Positions 1-9,110 of a stretch of 64,000 nucleotides of DNA are shown piece by piece; within the stretch, counting starts at the first letter, position 1, and each line of letters begins with the position of its first letter. A model generated the notes under the pieces. That model searched no databases, was not told where the DNA came from, and was given only the letters and a program-made list of their open reading frames with translations. The position numbers were made by a program, and so were the translations under genes. The stretch comes from Qipengyuania atrilutea (GTDB taxonomy: Bacteria; Pseudomonadota; Alphaproteobacteria; Sphingomonadales; Sphingomonadaceae). The stretch is taken from positions 558,001 through 622,000 of the forward strand of contig NZ_JABWGV010000001.1 of the NCBI RefSeq assembly GCF_013370205.1. The letters run 5' to 3'.

Positions 1-2054
1 GGGTGCGGATACTCGATCGGCACTTCACCGGCCTTACGCTTGCCGAACAGCGGTATGTTGTCCATCGGTCCAGGCCGATAGAGTGATACGAGCGCGATGA
101 TGTCCTCGAACTTGGTCGGCTTCACTGCCGTGAGAGTGCGCCGCATGCCTTCGGATTCAAGCTGGAAAACCCCAACCGTATTGCCCTGCTTCAGCAGCGC
201 GAAAACCGCTGGATCATCAAGCGCCAATGCAGACAGATCAATATCGATCTCCCGCTTGTTCAATAGATCGACCGCCTTCTGCAGAACCGAAAGGGTCTTC
301 AGCCCGAGAAAATCGAATTTGACGAGGCCCGAGCTTTCAACATGCTTCATGTCGTACTGCGTGACCGGCATGTCCGAGCGTGGATCACGATAAAGCGGCA
401 CGAGCTGCGCGAGCGGCCGGTCGCCGATTACGACACCCGCTGCATGGGTCGAGGAATTTCGCGGGAACCCCTCTAGCTGCATAGCGAGATCGACTAAGCG
501 CTTCACTTCATTGTCGTTTTCGTACTCGCGACGAAAATCGCTCGCGCCGTTGAGCGCACGGGGCAGAGTCCACGGGTCGGTCGGATGGTTGGGCACCATC
601 TTGCACAGCCGATCGACGTGACCGTAGCTCATCTGCAAGATCCGGCCGCAATCGCGCAGGACGGCGCGCGCCTTGAGCTTACCGAAGGTGATGATCTGCG
701 CGACGTGGTCTTGGCCGTACTTTGCCTGGACGTAGCGGATCACTTCCCCGCGACGCGTTTCGCAGAAATCGATATCGAAGTCGGGCATCGATACGCGTTC
801 GGGATTAAGGAAGCGTTCGAACAGCAAGCCGAGCCGGATCGGATCGAGATCTGTGATTGTCAGTGACCACGCGACGAGACTGCCTGCACCAGAACCACGC
901 CCCGGCCCGACGGGAATGTTCTGTTCCTTCGCCCACTTGATGAAGTCGGCAACGATCAGAAAGTAGCCGGGAAATCCCATCCCCTTGATGATGTCGATCT
1001 CGAAATCGAGACGCTCGGCATATTCGGTGAACTCGTTACCGACACCGGCGGTAGCCAGTCGCGCTATAACGGTAGCACGTTCGTCGCCAGAAGCGCACAA
1101 CGCTTCAAGCAGATCGGCTTCGCTAACGTTTGGATAATACGCAGTCATCCGCGCTGCGAGACCCTTGCGCGAATCGTCGCGCAACGCCCTCGCCTCGCCC
1201 TCCAGATCGCCCGCAAGGCTCGGCAGGATCGGATCGCGCTGCGGGGGCGCATAAGCACAGCGCCGCGCAATCGTCAGGGTGTTCTGCACCGCTTCGGGCA
1301 GGTCGGCGAAGAGTTCAGCCATCATCGGCGCTGACTTGACGAAACTCTGCGGATTGGAACGGCGCCGCTCTTCGGCCTCGATATGCGTGGAGCCAGCGAT
1401 ACAAAGCATCGCATCATGCGCCTTGTGCATATGCGGCTCAGCATAATTGGCGGGGTTCGTCGCGACGAGCGGAAGTTCGCGCGCGTAAGCCAGATCGAGC
1501 AGAGCGGGCTCAGCCAGACATGCAGTCTCGTCCCCATCGCGCGCGAGTTCCATGTACAGACGATCCGGAAAGAATGCGACCAATCGATCGAGATGGCTTC
1601 CTGCGTGCTCCGCCTGTTCTTCGGCCAGCAACCGGGTCAACGCACCATCACCCGCGCCGGTTAAAGCGATCAGACCATCGGTTCGCCCCTCTAGATCATC
1701 GAGCGATATATGCGGTTCGAATTCCAGCGGCCGGTCGAGATGCGCGCGGCTGACCAGATGGCAGAGGTTCTCATAACCTTTTTCGTCCTGCGCAAAGAGC
1801 GGCAGATAGTCCACGCGCGACGGTTCGCTTTCGCGTGCGATGCCGAGCAGCGTTCCAACGATCGGCTGGACCCCTTCTGCAATGCAAGCCGATGCGAAGG
1901 GAACAGCGCCGTAAAGACCGTTCCGATCGCAAATCGCAATTGCCGGAAAGCCGCGCTCTTTCGCCAGTTTCGCGATCTGCTTCGGGTCGATCGCCGCTTC
2001 CAGCATGGAAAAGGACGACATGACTCGCAGCGGAACAAAAGGAGCAAATGCCAT
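1..2054 (-). CDS. dnaE: DNA polymerase III alpha subunit, 5' part (gene runs off the window)
   Basis: Replicative polymerase subunit. The gene enters from the left edge and starts at ATG 2054, so about 684 N-terminal codons are visible of a family that usually has about 1,150. No stop or frameshift was seen, so it is cut by the window and not broken. The start reads MAFAPFVPLRV, followed by a PHP domain and then the Pol III palm with GPGRGAGSGSLVAW and the catalytic PDFDIDFC motif. The N-terminal motif is LRVMSSFS where metal-binding PHP domains have HNH; both usual His positions are replaced, so PHP-linked proofreading is unlikely and a separate DnaQ is expected. It lies downstream of lolC-lolD, with gpx and a small gene in between. 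The wording resembles sphingomonad DnaE1 and not the ImuC/DnaE2 type. Confidence 0.96.
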   Translation of the reverse strand, partial: MAFAPFVPLRVMSSFSMLEAAIDPKQIAKLAKERGFPAIAICDRNGLYGAVPFASACIAEGVQPIVGTLLGIARESEPSRVDYLPLFAQDEKGYENLCHLVSRAHLDRPLEFEPHISLDDLEGRTDGLIALTGAGDGALTRLLAEEQAEHAGSHLDRLVAFFPDRLYMELARDGDETACLAEPALLDLAYARELPLVATNPANYAEPHMHKAHDAMLCIAGSTHIEAEERRRSNPQSFVKSAPMMAELFADLPEAVQNTLTIARRCAYAPPQRDPILPSLAGDLEGEARALRDDSRKGLAARMTAYYPNVSEADLLEALCASGDERATVIARLATAGVGNEFTEYAERLDFEIDIIKGMGFPGYFLIVADFIKWAKEQNIPVGPGRGSGAGSLVAWSLTITDLDPIRLGLLFERFLNPERVSMPDFDIDFCETRRGEVIRYVQAKYGQDHVAQIITFGKLKARAVLRDCGRILQMSYGHVDRLCKMVPNHPTDPWTLPRALNGASDFRREYENDNEVKRLVDLAMQLEGFPRNSSTHAAGVVIGDRPLAQLVPLYRDPRSDMPVTQYDMKHVESSGLVKFDFLGLKTLSVLQKAVDLLNKREIDIDLSALALDDPAVFALLKQGNTVGVFQLESEGMRRTLTAVKPTKFEDIIALVSLYRPGPMDNIPLFGKRKAGEVPIEYPH

Positions 2055-2129
2055 GATAGCAATATGCCCTTCTGCGTCCGCTCATCCAAGATGCAATCCA
2101 CAGCTTTCGCCGCAAATTGCCGGTCTGAT

Positions 2130-2609
2130 CTACAACAGCTTCTCGATATCGGCCGCGATATCTTCTGGCTTGTCGTTCGGGGCGTAGCGCCGCACCACTT
2201 TCCCGTCGCGGCCGACCAGAAATTTCGTAAAGTTCCACTTGATACGCTTGCTGCCGAGCACGCCTGGCGCTTCGCTTTTTAGCCAATTGAACAAGGGATC
2301 GGCTTCGCTGCCGTTTACATCGATCTTCGCCATAAGCGGGAAGGTCACATCGTAATTCAGCCGGCAGAAGTTCGCGATTTTTTCGGCATCGCCGGGTTCC
2401 TGTCCGCCGAACTGGTTGCACGGGAAACCTAGCACGGCAAAACCGCGTTCACGGTACTCGGCGTGGAGCTTTTCTAGACCTCCGTATTGCGGGGTGAAGC
2501 CGCATTTGCTGGCGACGTTTACGATCAGCAGCACATCGCTCTGTCTGGTCGACAGATCGAGTTCTTCGCCGGAGTTCGTGCGAACCGTAAAGTCGCCGAG
2601 CGTAGTCAC
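2130..2609 (-). CDS. Glutathione peroxidase family protein
   Basis: Thiol peroxidase of the GPx family (159 aa, usual bacterial length) that reduces hydrogen peroxide or lipid hydroperoxides using glutathione or thioredoxin. The peroxidatic Cys36 sits in NVASKCGFTPQY, Gln70 in FGGQEPG and Trp125-Asn126 in WNFTKF, giving the Cys-Gln-Trp-Asn tetrad. The active-site residue is Cys, not selenocysteine. The start is GTG at 2609, overlapping the stop of the upstream 96-codon gene by four bases (GTGA), so the two are probably translated together. A 75-base gap separates it from dnaE on the same strand. Confidence 0.95.
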   Translation of the reverse strand: MTTLGDFTVRTNSGEELDLSTRQSDVLLIVNVASKCGFTPQYGGLEKLHAEYRERGFAVLGFPCNQFGGQEPGDAEKIANFCRLNYDVTFPLMAKIDVNGSEADPLFNWLKSEAPGVLGSKRIKWNFTKFLVGRDGKVVRRYAPNDKPEDIAADIEKLL

Positions 2610-2896
2610 TGACGACCGTCGCCCTTGGGGAAGGACGGGTCTTCCGCGAGTGCCGCTGCTTCCTCTGCCGAGTAATGCCGGTCACCGGCCTTCTCGATCA
2701 CGTATTTCTTTCGGTCCTCCGGCGAAAGCGCGGCCACATGGCGAACCATCTCCGCAAACGTCCCGCGGCGTAGCGCCTTCGCCCCATCGAAGATGCCGTC
2801 GCCATCGTCCTTCGCATGAAGCGCCGCGCGATCATGCCACTCGATTCCCTCGGAATGGGTTTCGCGATCACCAAAGGTGCTGGGATGGTCGGTCAT
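2606..2896 (-). CDS. Small conserved-looking protein of unknown function, coupled to gpx
   Basis: A 96-residue soluble, charged protein that I do not recognise. It is supported as a gene by a near-ideal Shine-Dalgarno AAAGGAG seven bases before ATG 2896 and by a four-base overlap with the gpx start. The sequence is rich in Asp, Glu, His and Arg, has no Cys, signal peptide or membrane segment, and contains a central stretch (about residues 45-75) that looks helical (FAEMVRHVAALSPEDRKKYV). Coupling to gpx suggests a role in, or co-expression with, peroxide defence; this is inference from position only. Confidence 0.8.
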   Translation of the reverse strand: MTDHPSTFGDRETHSEGIEWHDRAALHAKDDGDGIFDGAKALRRGTFAEMVRHVAALSPEDRKKYVIEKAGDRHYSAEEAAALAEDPSFPKGDGRQ

Positions 2897-2953
2897 ATGA
2901 ATTCTCCTTTGTGCTCTAACGAGCGAAGGCCTGACCGGGTCCGATCCGAGAAG

Positions 2954-3643
2954 TTAATTCAAATGCCCCTCATGCAGCCGCACGACACGGTCCATGCGGC
3001 TCGCAAGCCGCTCGTTATGCGTCGCGACGAGTGCTGCACTGCCCTCACCCCGCACAAGTTCCAGAAACTGTGCCAGCACCTTGTCCGAGGTAGCTTCGTC
3101 GAGATTGCCGGTAGGCTCATCCGCCAGGACCAGGCTGGGCCGGTTCGCGAGCGCACGAGCGACCGCCACGCGCTGCTGCTCACCGCCCGATAGCTGGCTG
3201 GGGCGGTGATCGAGCCGCTGTGCAAGTCCAAGCTGTCCGAGCAGGTGCTCCGCGCGCTCAGTCGCCGCCTCGCGCGGGGTGCCCTTCACGAGCTGCGGTA
3301 GGATCACGTTCTCCTTCGCATTGAAGTCGGGAAGCAGGTGATGGAATTGGTACACGAAGCCGAGATGTTCGCGTCGCAAACGCGTCCGCTCGTCGGCCGC
3401 CATCTTGCTCGCCTGTTCGCCGGCAATGGCGATGTCGCCTCCGAACCCGCCCTCGAGCAGGCCCACCGCTTGCAGCATCGTCGATTTGCCCGATCCGGAA
3501 GGGCCAAGCAGTGCGACAATTTCTCCGGGCGCAATCGTGAGGTCGATTCCGCGCAGGACGTCAATCCGCACGCCGCCTTGTTCGAAGCTGCGCGTCAGAT
3601 TGTTGAGCCGAACGACCGGGCCGCCGCCGTAGCCTCTATTCAT
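2954..3643 (-). CDS. lolD: Lipoprotein-releasing ABC transporter, ATPase subunit LolD
   Basis: ATPase of the inner-membrane complex that extracts outer-membrane lipoproteins and hands them to LolA. At 229 aa it has the full ABC set: Walker [10 protein letters not shown] (47-55), Q-loop Gln99 in [10 protein letters not shown], signature LSGGEQQR (151-158), Walker B LVLADE (171-176) and H-loop His209 in ATHNERL. The MacB/LolD-type wording (EPTGNLD) and the adjoining permease identify it. Its start overlaps the end of lolC by eight bases (3636-3643), so the two are translationally coupled. Confidence 0.96.
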   Translation of the reverse strand: MNRGYGGGPVVRLNNLTRSFEQGGVRIDVLRGIDLTIAPGEIVALLGPSGSGKSTMLQAVGLLEGGFGGDIAIAGEQASKMAADERTRLRREHLGFVYQFHHLLPDFNAKENVILPQLVKGTPREAATERAEHLLGQLGLAQRLDHRPSQLSGGEQQRVAVARALANRPSLVLADEPTGNLDEATSDKVLAQFLELVRGEGSAALVATHNERLASRMDRVVRLHEGHLN

Positions 3644-4877
3644 AACGCAGTACCTGCACCGGATCGGTGCTCGCAGCCTTGAAAGATGGGTAAAGAGTGG
3701 CGAGAAAGCTCAGGATCAACGCAAGCCCTACGATCATCGCGACCTCGAAAGGATCGGTACGTGAAGGCAGCGTCGTCAGAAAGCGGATTTGCGGGTCCCA
3801 AAGGTTCTGGCCTGTAACGAGTTCGATGAACTTGACGATCTGTTGCCGGAAGGTGAGCACGATGAAGCCGAGTATCAGACCGGCGATCGTGCCGAGGGCC
3901 CCAACGGTAAAACCGGTCGTTACGAATATCTTTAGCAACGAGCGGCGGGTCGCGCCCATCGTGCGCATGATTGCTATGTCCCGCGTCTTGGCGCGGACGA
4001 GCATGACAAGGCTCGACAGAATATTAAATGCGGCCACCAACACCATGAAAGACAAGGCGAAGGCCATCGCCACGCGCTCGACTTGAAGCGCTTCGAAAAG
4101 CGACGCATTGATCGTCTTCCAGTCCGCGACCTGCGCTCGGCCCGCCAGATTGTTTACAACCGGCTGCAGGATCTCGCCGACATTGTCTGCGTCATCGACC
4201 TTCACCTCGATCATCCCGATCTGGTTGTCCATCAGAAGCAGGGTCTGCGCATCCTGCATCGGCATGACGACGAAGCTTTCGTCGTAATTGTAGATGCCGA
4301 CCTCGAAAAGGGCAGCCACCTCGTAACCGACCTGCCGCGGTACGGTCCCGAAAGGCGAAGCCCTTCCCTGCGGATTGATGATCGTAATCGTATCTCCGAC
4401 ACGAACGCCGATATTCTGGGCGAGGCGAGTGCCGATGGCGACCTTACCGGACCCCGGTTCGAGCTCCCCTATATCGCCCGCAACGATATTGTCTTCAAGC
4501 CGGTCGATGTCTTCCTGTACGTTACCGCGCACCAGAATGCCTTCGACCCGGCCGTTGTACGATACCATCAAAGGCTGCTCGATCAGCGGGGAGGCGCGCA
4601 CGACACCGGGCGTAGAGCGCACGTCCTCCAGCACGTTCTCCCAGTCGTCGAGCCGTCCGCCGAAAGCCTGCACGATGGCATGCCCGTTGAGGCCTACGAT
4701 CTTGTCGAGAAGTTCGGCCCGAAACCCGTTCATCACGCTCATCACGATGACGAGCATCGCTACGGATAGCATCACGACGCCGATGGATATGCTCGCCACG
4801 AGCGCAATGAACGCTTCGCCCCTGCCTGGCAGCAGGTATCGCTTGGCGATGGTCCATTCAAAAGGAGAAAGAAACAA
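3636..4877 (-). CDS. lolC: Lipoprotein-releasing ABC transporter permease (LolC/LolE type)
   Basis: Inner-membrane permease of the Lol lipoprotein-export system, 413 aa. The N-terminus [20 protein letters not shown] is typical of the family; one membrane segment follows (about 22-48), then a periplasmic domain of about 220 residues, then three C-terminal membrane segments (about 270-293, 315-345 and 375-400). Only one permease is present, as expected for alphaproteobacteria, where a single LolF-like protein replaces LolC plus LolE. The apparent start is TTG at 4877; no in-frame ATG sits nearby and the conserved N-terminus begins right there. The 197-base gap to purF contains no further gene. 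Confidence 0.93.
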   Translation of the reverse strand: MFLSPFEWTIAKRYLLPGRGEAFIALVASISIGVVMLSVAMLVIVMSVMNGFRAELLDKIVGLNGHAIVQAFGGRLDDWENVLEDVRSTPGVVRASPLIEQPLMVSYNGRVEGILVRGNVQEDIDRLEDNIVAGDIGELEPGSGKVAIGTRLAQNIGVRVGDTITIINPQGRASPFGTVPRQVGYEVAALFEVGIYNYDESFVVMPMQDAQTLLLMDNQIGMIEVKVDDADNVGEILQPVVNNLAGRAQVADWKTINASLFEALQVERVAMAFALSFMVLVAAFNILSSLVMLVRAKTRDIAIMRTMGATRRSLLKIFVTTGFTVGALGTIAGLILGFIVLTFRQQIVKFIELVTGQNLWDPQIRFLTTLPSRTDPFEVAMIVGLALILSFLATLYPSFKAASTDPVQVLRYE

Positions 4878-5074
4878 GGGCGGTCCCGACCGGCTTGGGT
4901 AATTGGAGGTCCGCCTCTACCGCTGCCTCCATGAACCTGCAATTGCAAAGCCGTCCGCTGTGCCCGGCAAAAGCGACGAACGAAAGCCTCGGGTGCGCTC
5001 GCACCTTGTAATCGGACCGTAACATCGCCATTGGCGTGTGTGCGCGGGAGCGGGGGCGACAGGATCGGCACAGC

Positions 5075-6556
5075 ATGAACTTCACCAATCCCTGGATTGA
5101 CGATGACGGCGACACGTTACGCGAAGAGTGCGGCGTGTTCGGCGCAATCAACGCGACCGACGCGGCGGCTGCGACGGCTCTCGGCCTACACGCTTTGCAG
5201 CACCGCGGGCAGGAGGCTGCCGGCATCACCAGCTTCGACGGGACGGAATTCTACTCCCGCCGCGGACTGGGACATGTCGCCGAGAACTTTTCGAGCCAGG
5301 AGGCCATAGCGGAACTACCGGGGTTCATGGCCGCCGGGCACGTGCGCTATTCGACCACGGGCGGCAGCGGCCTGCGCAATGTGCAGCCGCTTTACGCTGA
5401 GCTTGCAAGCGGCGGCTTCGCCCTTGCGCATAACGGCAATATGTCGAACGCTAAAACCTTGCGCGACGAGCTCGTCAGCCGCGGTGCGATCTTCCAGTCC
5501 ACCTCCGACACCGAAGTAATCATCCACCTCGTTGCGACGAGCCGCTATCCGACCATGATCGACCGTCTGATCGACGCGCTCAGGATGGTGGAAGGCGCCT
5601 ATTCTCTCATCGTCATGACCCCGGAAGGCATGGTTGCTTGCCGCGATCCGCTGGGCATCCGGCCGCTCGTCATGGGCCGCATCGGCGACGCCACGGTGTT
5701 CGCGAGCGAAACGGTGGCCTTCGACATCATAGGCGCAGAATTCGTGCGGCAGATCGATCCGGGCGAAGTCGTCAAGGTGGACTTCGACGGCAACGTCAAA
5801 TCGCTCCGCCCGTTTGGCAATCAGGGTTCGCGCCCCTGCATCTTCGAGCATGTGTATTTCAGCCGGCCCGATTCGATCTTCGACGGTCGTTCGGTCTACG
5901 AGGCGCGCAAGGCGATCGGCGCGGAACTGGCGCGCGAAACGCCGGTCGAGGCGGATCTCGTCGTGCCCGTCCCCGACAGCGGCGTACCTGCTGCAATCGG
6001 ATATGCGCAGGCGTCCGCCATTCCCTTCGAACTCGGTATTATCCGCTCGCATTACGTTGGCCGTACGTTCATCCAGCCATCCGACGGCGCCCGTCATGCC
6101 GGCGTGAAGCGGAAGCACAATGCGAACCGCGGACTTGTGGAAGGCAAGCGCATCGTTCTCATCGACGACTCCATCGTGCGCGGCACGACCAGCCTCAAGA
6201 TCGTCGAGATGATGCGCGACGCCGGCGCGACCGAAGTCCATTTCCGCGTCGCCAGTCCTCCGACCGCGCACAGCTGCTTCTACGGTGTTGATACGCCGGA
6301 GCGCTCCAAACTGCTTGCGGCGAGAATGCAGCTCGAACCGATGCGCGAGTTCATCAAGGCCGACAGCCTCGCCTTCATTTCCATCGACGGGCTCTACAAA
6401 GCAGTCGCGCAGAAAAAGCGCGATTCTGGCTGTCCACAGTTCTGCGATGCCTGCTTCACGGGCGATTACCCGACAACGCTGACCGACCTCGAAACGCGAG
6501 TCGACCGTGAGGCTCAGCTCTCCTTTCCCGTTGGCAAGGTCGCTGCCAGTGCCTGA
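5075..6556 (+). CDS. purF: Amidophosphoribosyltransferase
   Basis: First committed step of purine synthesis: PRPP plus glutamine to 5-phosphoribosylamine. 493 aa from ATG 5075, preceded by AGGA ten bases upstream; the open frame extends back to 5036 but the conserved part begins here. An 18-residue propeptide precedes Cys19 in REECGVFG, the N-terminal nucleophile exposed by self-cleavage. The PRPP loop is VLIDDSIVRGTTS (361-373). Cysteines 255 (RPCIFEHVYF), 401 (SCFYGVD), 457 and 460 (CDAC) match the four ligands of the 4Fe-4S cluster in the Bacillus-type enzyme. The downstream SDR gene starts inside its last codons, suggesting an operon. Confidence 0.97.
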   Translation: MNFTNPWIDDDGDTLREECGVFGAINATDAAAATALGLHALQHRGQEAAGITSFDGTEFYSRRGLGHVAENFSSQEAIAELPGFMAAGHVRYSTTGGSGLRNVQPLYAELASGGFALAHNGNMSNAKTLRDELVSRGAIFQSTSDTEVIIHLVATSRYPTMIDRLIDALRMVEGAYSLIVMTPEGMVACRDPLGIRPLVMGRIGDATVFASETVAFDIIGAEFVRQIDPGEVVKVDFDGNVKSLRPFGNQGSRPCIFEHVYFSRPDSIFDGRSVYEARKAIGAELARETPVEADLVVPVPDSGVPAAIGYAQASAIPFELGIIRSHYVGRTFIQPSDGARHAGVKRKHNANRGLVEGKRIVLIDDSIVRGTTSLKIVEMMRDAGATEVHFRVASPPTAHSCFYGVDTPERSKLLAARMQLEPMREFIKADSLAFISIDGLYKAVAQKKRDSGCPQFCDACFTGDYPTTLTDLETRVDREAQLSFPVGKVAASA

Positions 6557-7265
6557 CCGGAAGCTCGAGGACCGCACCGCGCTCGTCACCGGATCGAGCA
6601 AGGGGATCGGCGCTGCGACCGCGCTCGCGCTGGCCAAAGCCGGTGCGCATGTCATTCTGACCGGGCGAGACGTAAGGGCGCTCGAAAAGGTCGAGGACCG
6701 GATTCATGACGAGGGCGGCACGGCAAGTATCGCTCCTCTCGACCTGACCGAAGCGGACGGCGTTTCGCGCCTTACGTCGGCGATAAGCGGACGGTGGAGT
6801 ACACTCGATTATCTGGTAATTTCAGCTGCATATTTGCCGACTTTGACATCGGTTAGTCAGATCGACCCAAAGCAGTTCGGTACGGCGCTCACTACCAATG
6901 TGCTGGCGACGCAAGCGCTGCTCGCCGGATTCGATCCCCTGCTGAAGCGAGCCGACGCGGCGCGCATCGTCGGTCTGACCAGCAGCGTGGGCAGCGAAGC
7001 ACGCGCTTACTGGGGCGCTTATGGAGCAAGCAAGGCCGCATTCGAAATGCTGCTCGACTGCCATGCGCAGGAGATCGAGAAGATCAGCGACGTTCGCGTG
7101 GCGATCCTCGATCCCGGCGCCACACGCACCGACATGCGTGCCAAAGCGTATCCCGGCGAGGATCCCGCGACCGTCAAAAGCCCCGATGTGGTCGGTGAGC
7201 GGATTGCTCAGCTTCTGATCGAGGACTTTCCGAACCGTTACCGCGAACGGGTGGAAGACGCGTAA
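6549..7265 (+). CDS. Short-chain dehydrogenase/reductase (SDR)
   Basis: NAD(P)-dependent oxidoreductase of the classical SDR family, substrate unknown. I favour GTG 6549 as the start (238 aa): it overlaps purF by eight bases, has AAGG at a suitable distance and places the Rossmann motif TGSSKGIG at 14-21. The longer frame from ATG 6507 would add 14 residues. The catalytic set is Ser146, Tyr158 and Lys162 (YGASK). The usual NNAG motif is altered to ISAAY. The place directly behind purF is known to me from sphingomonads, but no purine-related role is shown by the sequence. Confidence 0.93.
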   Translation: MPDRKLEDRTALVTGSSKGIGAATALALAKAGAHVILTGRDVRALEKVEDRIHDEGGTASIAPLDLTEADGVSRLTSAISGRWSTLDYLVISAAYLPTLTSVSQIDPKQFGTALTTNVLATQALLAGFDPLLKRADAARIVGLTSSVGSEARAYWGAYGASKAAFEMLLDCHAQEIEKISDVRVAILDPGATRTDMRAKAYPGEDPATVKSPDVVGERIAQLLIEDFPNRYRERVEDA

Positions 7266-7326
7266 GGATGTGGTTCGCTTCCAACCTCCCAGCAGGTCTG
7301 GGCGTCGTGAAAGTCGCTGTTTGAGG

Positions 7327-7379
7327 CGGTTGCAAAGGTTAATTTGCCTTAACTACGAGAGGTAAAAAATTTGCAACCG
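7327..7379. promoter_or_regulatory. 10-bp perfect inverted repeat with nested TTAA-N6-TTAA before the PilZ gene
   Basis: CGGTTGCAAA (7327-7336) is repeated in perfect inverted orientation as TTTGCAACCG (7370-7379), with 33 bases between. Inside lies a second dyad, GTTAA (7338-7342) and TTAAC (7349-7353), which reads TTAA-N6-TTAAC. This resembles the alphaproteobacterial CtrA box TTAA-N7-TTAA but the spacing is one base short. The element is 91 bases before the PilZ start and 62 bases behind the SDR stop. It could be an operator or a transcript hairpin; there is no T-run after the right arm, so a plain terminator is less likely. Confidence 0.5.
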
Positions 7380-7469
7380 GCCCCGGCAGATAAGGACCGG
7401 GAACCGGGTACGCGCAATCGGCACCGAGGGGTGGACCGCGGTTCGGGATCAGCCAGGGAACTTCCGCTC

Positions 7470-7820
7470 ATGGAACACAGGACGACCGAACGCTACGATA
7501 TCGCCGCGCAGGAAGATCGCTGCTCGCCGCGGACGAAACTTACCATTCCCGGAATGCTGCGCGCCTCTGGCGGCCGTGCGTTCCAAACGGTGGTGCACGA
7601 TCTGTCCATCTCTGGCTTTTCCGCCGCTGCCATCAACCGCATGCACGAGGGGCAGGTTTGCTGGCTTACCCTGCCCGGCCTCGAGTCGCTTCAGGCTCAG
7701 GTCGTGTGGTGGGAAAACTGCGTCGCTGGCTGTGCCTTCTCCGAATTGCTGAGCCCGATCGTGCATGACAATATTCTCGAGCGTTATTCCGGCAACGGCG
7801 TGTATCGCTCCTCCTACTAA
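7470..7820 (+). CDS. PilZ-domain protein (putative c-di-GMP receptor)
   Basis: Single-domain PilZ protein, 116 aa from ATG 7470. This start is supported by AGGGAA nine bases upstream; the open frame runs back to 7371 but that part lacks a ribosome site and has shadow-like composition. The two c-di-GMP-binding motifs are visible: RxxxR as RCSPR (17-21) and DxSxxG as DLSISG (44-49). PilZ proteins bind c-di-GMP and alter motility, envelope or exopolysaccharide systems by protein contact. It stands alone between an SDR gene and the convergent cfa gene, with an unusual inverted repeat upstream. A second PilZ domain is found in the GGDEF-EAL protein at 41.8-44 kb. Confidence 0.88.
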   Translation: MEHRTTERYDIAAQEDRCSPRTKLTIPGMLRASGGRAFQTVVHDLSISGFSAAAINRMHEGQVCWLTLPGLESLQAQVVWWENCVAGCAFSELLSPIVHDNILERYSGNGVYRSSY

Positions 7821-7830
7821 CGCCCTCTAG

Positions 7831-9072
7831 TCAGGCGGGTTTTACCAGCGTCACCTGGTGCACGTCGATCCCGCCGCCGCGAAACCCGCCCTCACAATAC
7901 ATAAGATAATAGCGCCAAAGGTCGCAGAACCGGTCATCGAACCCTGCCGGAAGGCGGCCCTCGTCCTTTGCAGCATCGAAGTTCTCTCGCCACGCTTTAA
8001 GCGTTTCGGCATAGTCCGCTCCGAAGTCAGCCTGATCTGTCCACTGCAACCCGCGATCTTCAGCGAGCCTGCGAAATTCGCTCGTCTTGATGAGCAGGCC
8101 GCCGGGGAAGATATACGCCTGGATAAAGTCGGCGCTGGCGGCGTAGTCCTCGAACAGATCGTCACGCATCGAAATGAACTGTAGCGCGGCGCGGCCGCCG
8201 GGCTTCAGATTGCTGGCGACCGAATCCATGAACGCGGGCCAGTATTCGCGGCCGAGCGCCTCGACCATTTCCACGCTGACGATGGCATCGAAGGTGCCGC
8301 GAACTTCGCGGTAATCCTGCCTGCGAAACTGGACTCCGGCGCTGTGATGCGTCCTCGCCCAATCCAGTTGCTCGGCGGAGAGGCTGATTGCGGTAACCTC
8401 AGCGCCCCGTTCGGCCAAATGCGCCGCCAGACCGCCCCACCCGCAACCAATCTCAAGAACCGTTCCGGGGTTGCCGATCCGGTCGGCCATGGCTTGCCAC
8501 TTACGCCGCTGACATTCGGCGAGATCATTTTCCTCGACCTTCAGCGCGCTCGAGTAGCTCATCGTTTCGTCGAGCCAGGCAGCGTAGAAATCGTTGCCGA
8601 GATCGTAATGCGCGGCGATGTTCTTCTGAGCGCCGGAATGCGTGTTCCGGTTAACGAAATGGGCGAGCTTCAGCGCGTGCCGGAAGGGACCCTTCGCCCG
8701 CGCCGTATCGCCGAGCCGGCCTGCGTGTTGCATGAAGAGCGCGAACAGCGGCACCGGATCGGGGCTCCACCACTCGCCCGCTTCCCATGCCTGGTACCAT
8801 CCGACCGAACCGTTGCTCGCCAACCTTACGAGCGCGTTCCAGCTGCGAAGCTTGACTATACATTCGAAGCCGGGCGCGCGGCCGCCTACTTTGCGGTAAC
8901 TTCCGTCGGGCAGCGTTGCATTGATTGCGCCGCTGATCAGAGCGCGGTCAATCCGGTCGATGATCCGTTCGAAACCGGGAGCGATAAGCCGCGCGAACAG
9001 ACCTGGTTTGCGCGCAAAACGCCGCCCCCCTTCGATCAGCTTTTCGCCCCGCCGGCTCGTCTGCATATCCAT
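7831..9072 (-). CDS. cfa: Cyclopropane-fatty-acyl-phospholipid synthase family methyltransferase
   Basis: SAM-dependent enzyme (413 aa) that adds a methylene bridge to unsaturated acyl chains of membrane phospholipids. The N-terminal lipid-binding domain (1-140) is followed by AHYDLGNDFY (154-163), typical of Cfa, then the SAM motif VLEIGCGWGG (205-214), and the C-terminal FIFPGG-like stretch reads YIFPGGLLIKT. Start ATG at 9072, with an alternative two codons in. It is the last gene of a minus-strand group with the photolyase (38-base gap). Cyclopropanation protects membranes against acid and oxidative stress. A related activity in the same family modifies other lipids, so the exact product is inferred. 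Confidence 0.93.
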   Translation of the reverse strand: MDMQTSRRGEKLIEGGRRFARKPGLFARLIAPGFERIIDRIDRALISGAINATLPDGSYRKVGGRAPGFECIVKLRSWNALVRLASNGSVGWYQAWEAGEWWSPDPVPLFALFMQHAGRLGDTARAKGPFRHALKLAHFVNRNTHSGAQKNIAAHYDLGNDFYAAWLDETMSYSSALKVEENDLAECQRRKWQAMADRIGNPGTVLEIGCGWGGLAAHLAERGAEVTAISLSAEQLDWARTHHSAGVQFRRQDYREVRGTFDAIVSVEMVEALGREYWPAFMDSVASNLKPGGRAALQFISMRDDLFEDYAASADFIQAYIFPGGLLIKTSEFRRLAEDRGLQWTDQADFGADYAETLKAWRENFDAAKDEGRLPAGFDDRFCDLWRYYLMYCEGGFRGGGIDVHQVTLVKPA

Positions 9073-9110
9073 CGCCCGCCCCTATGCGTTTGCGCACGGG
9101 TCTAGGCAAG

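Noticed and set aside
1-2054. dnaE as a truncated pseudogene
   Set aside because: The frame is open to the window edge and all visible catalytic motifs are intact; only the window cuts it.
5315-6655. A 446-codon open frame on the minus strand
   Set aside because: Antisense to purF, whose catalytic and iron-sulfur residues are all intact on the plus strand.
7327-7379. c-di-GMP riboswitch before the PilZ gene
   Set aside because: The conserved GEMM core bases are not present; only a simple inverted repeat is seen.
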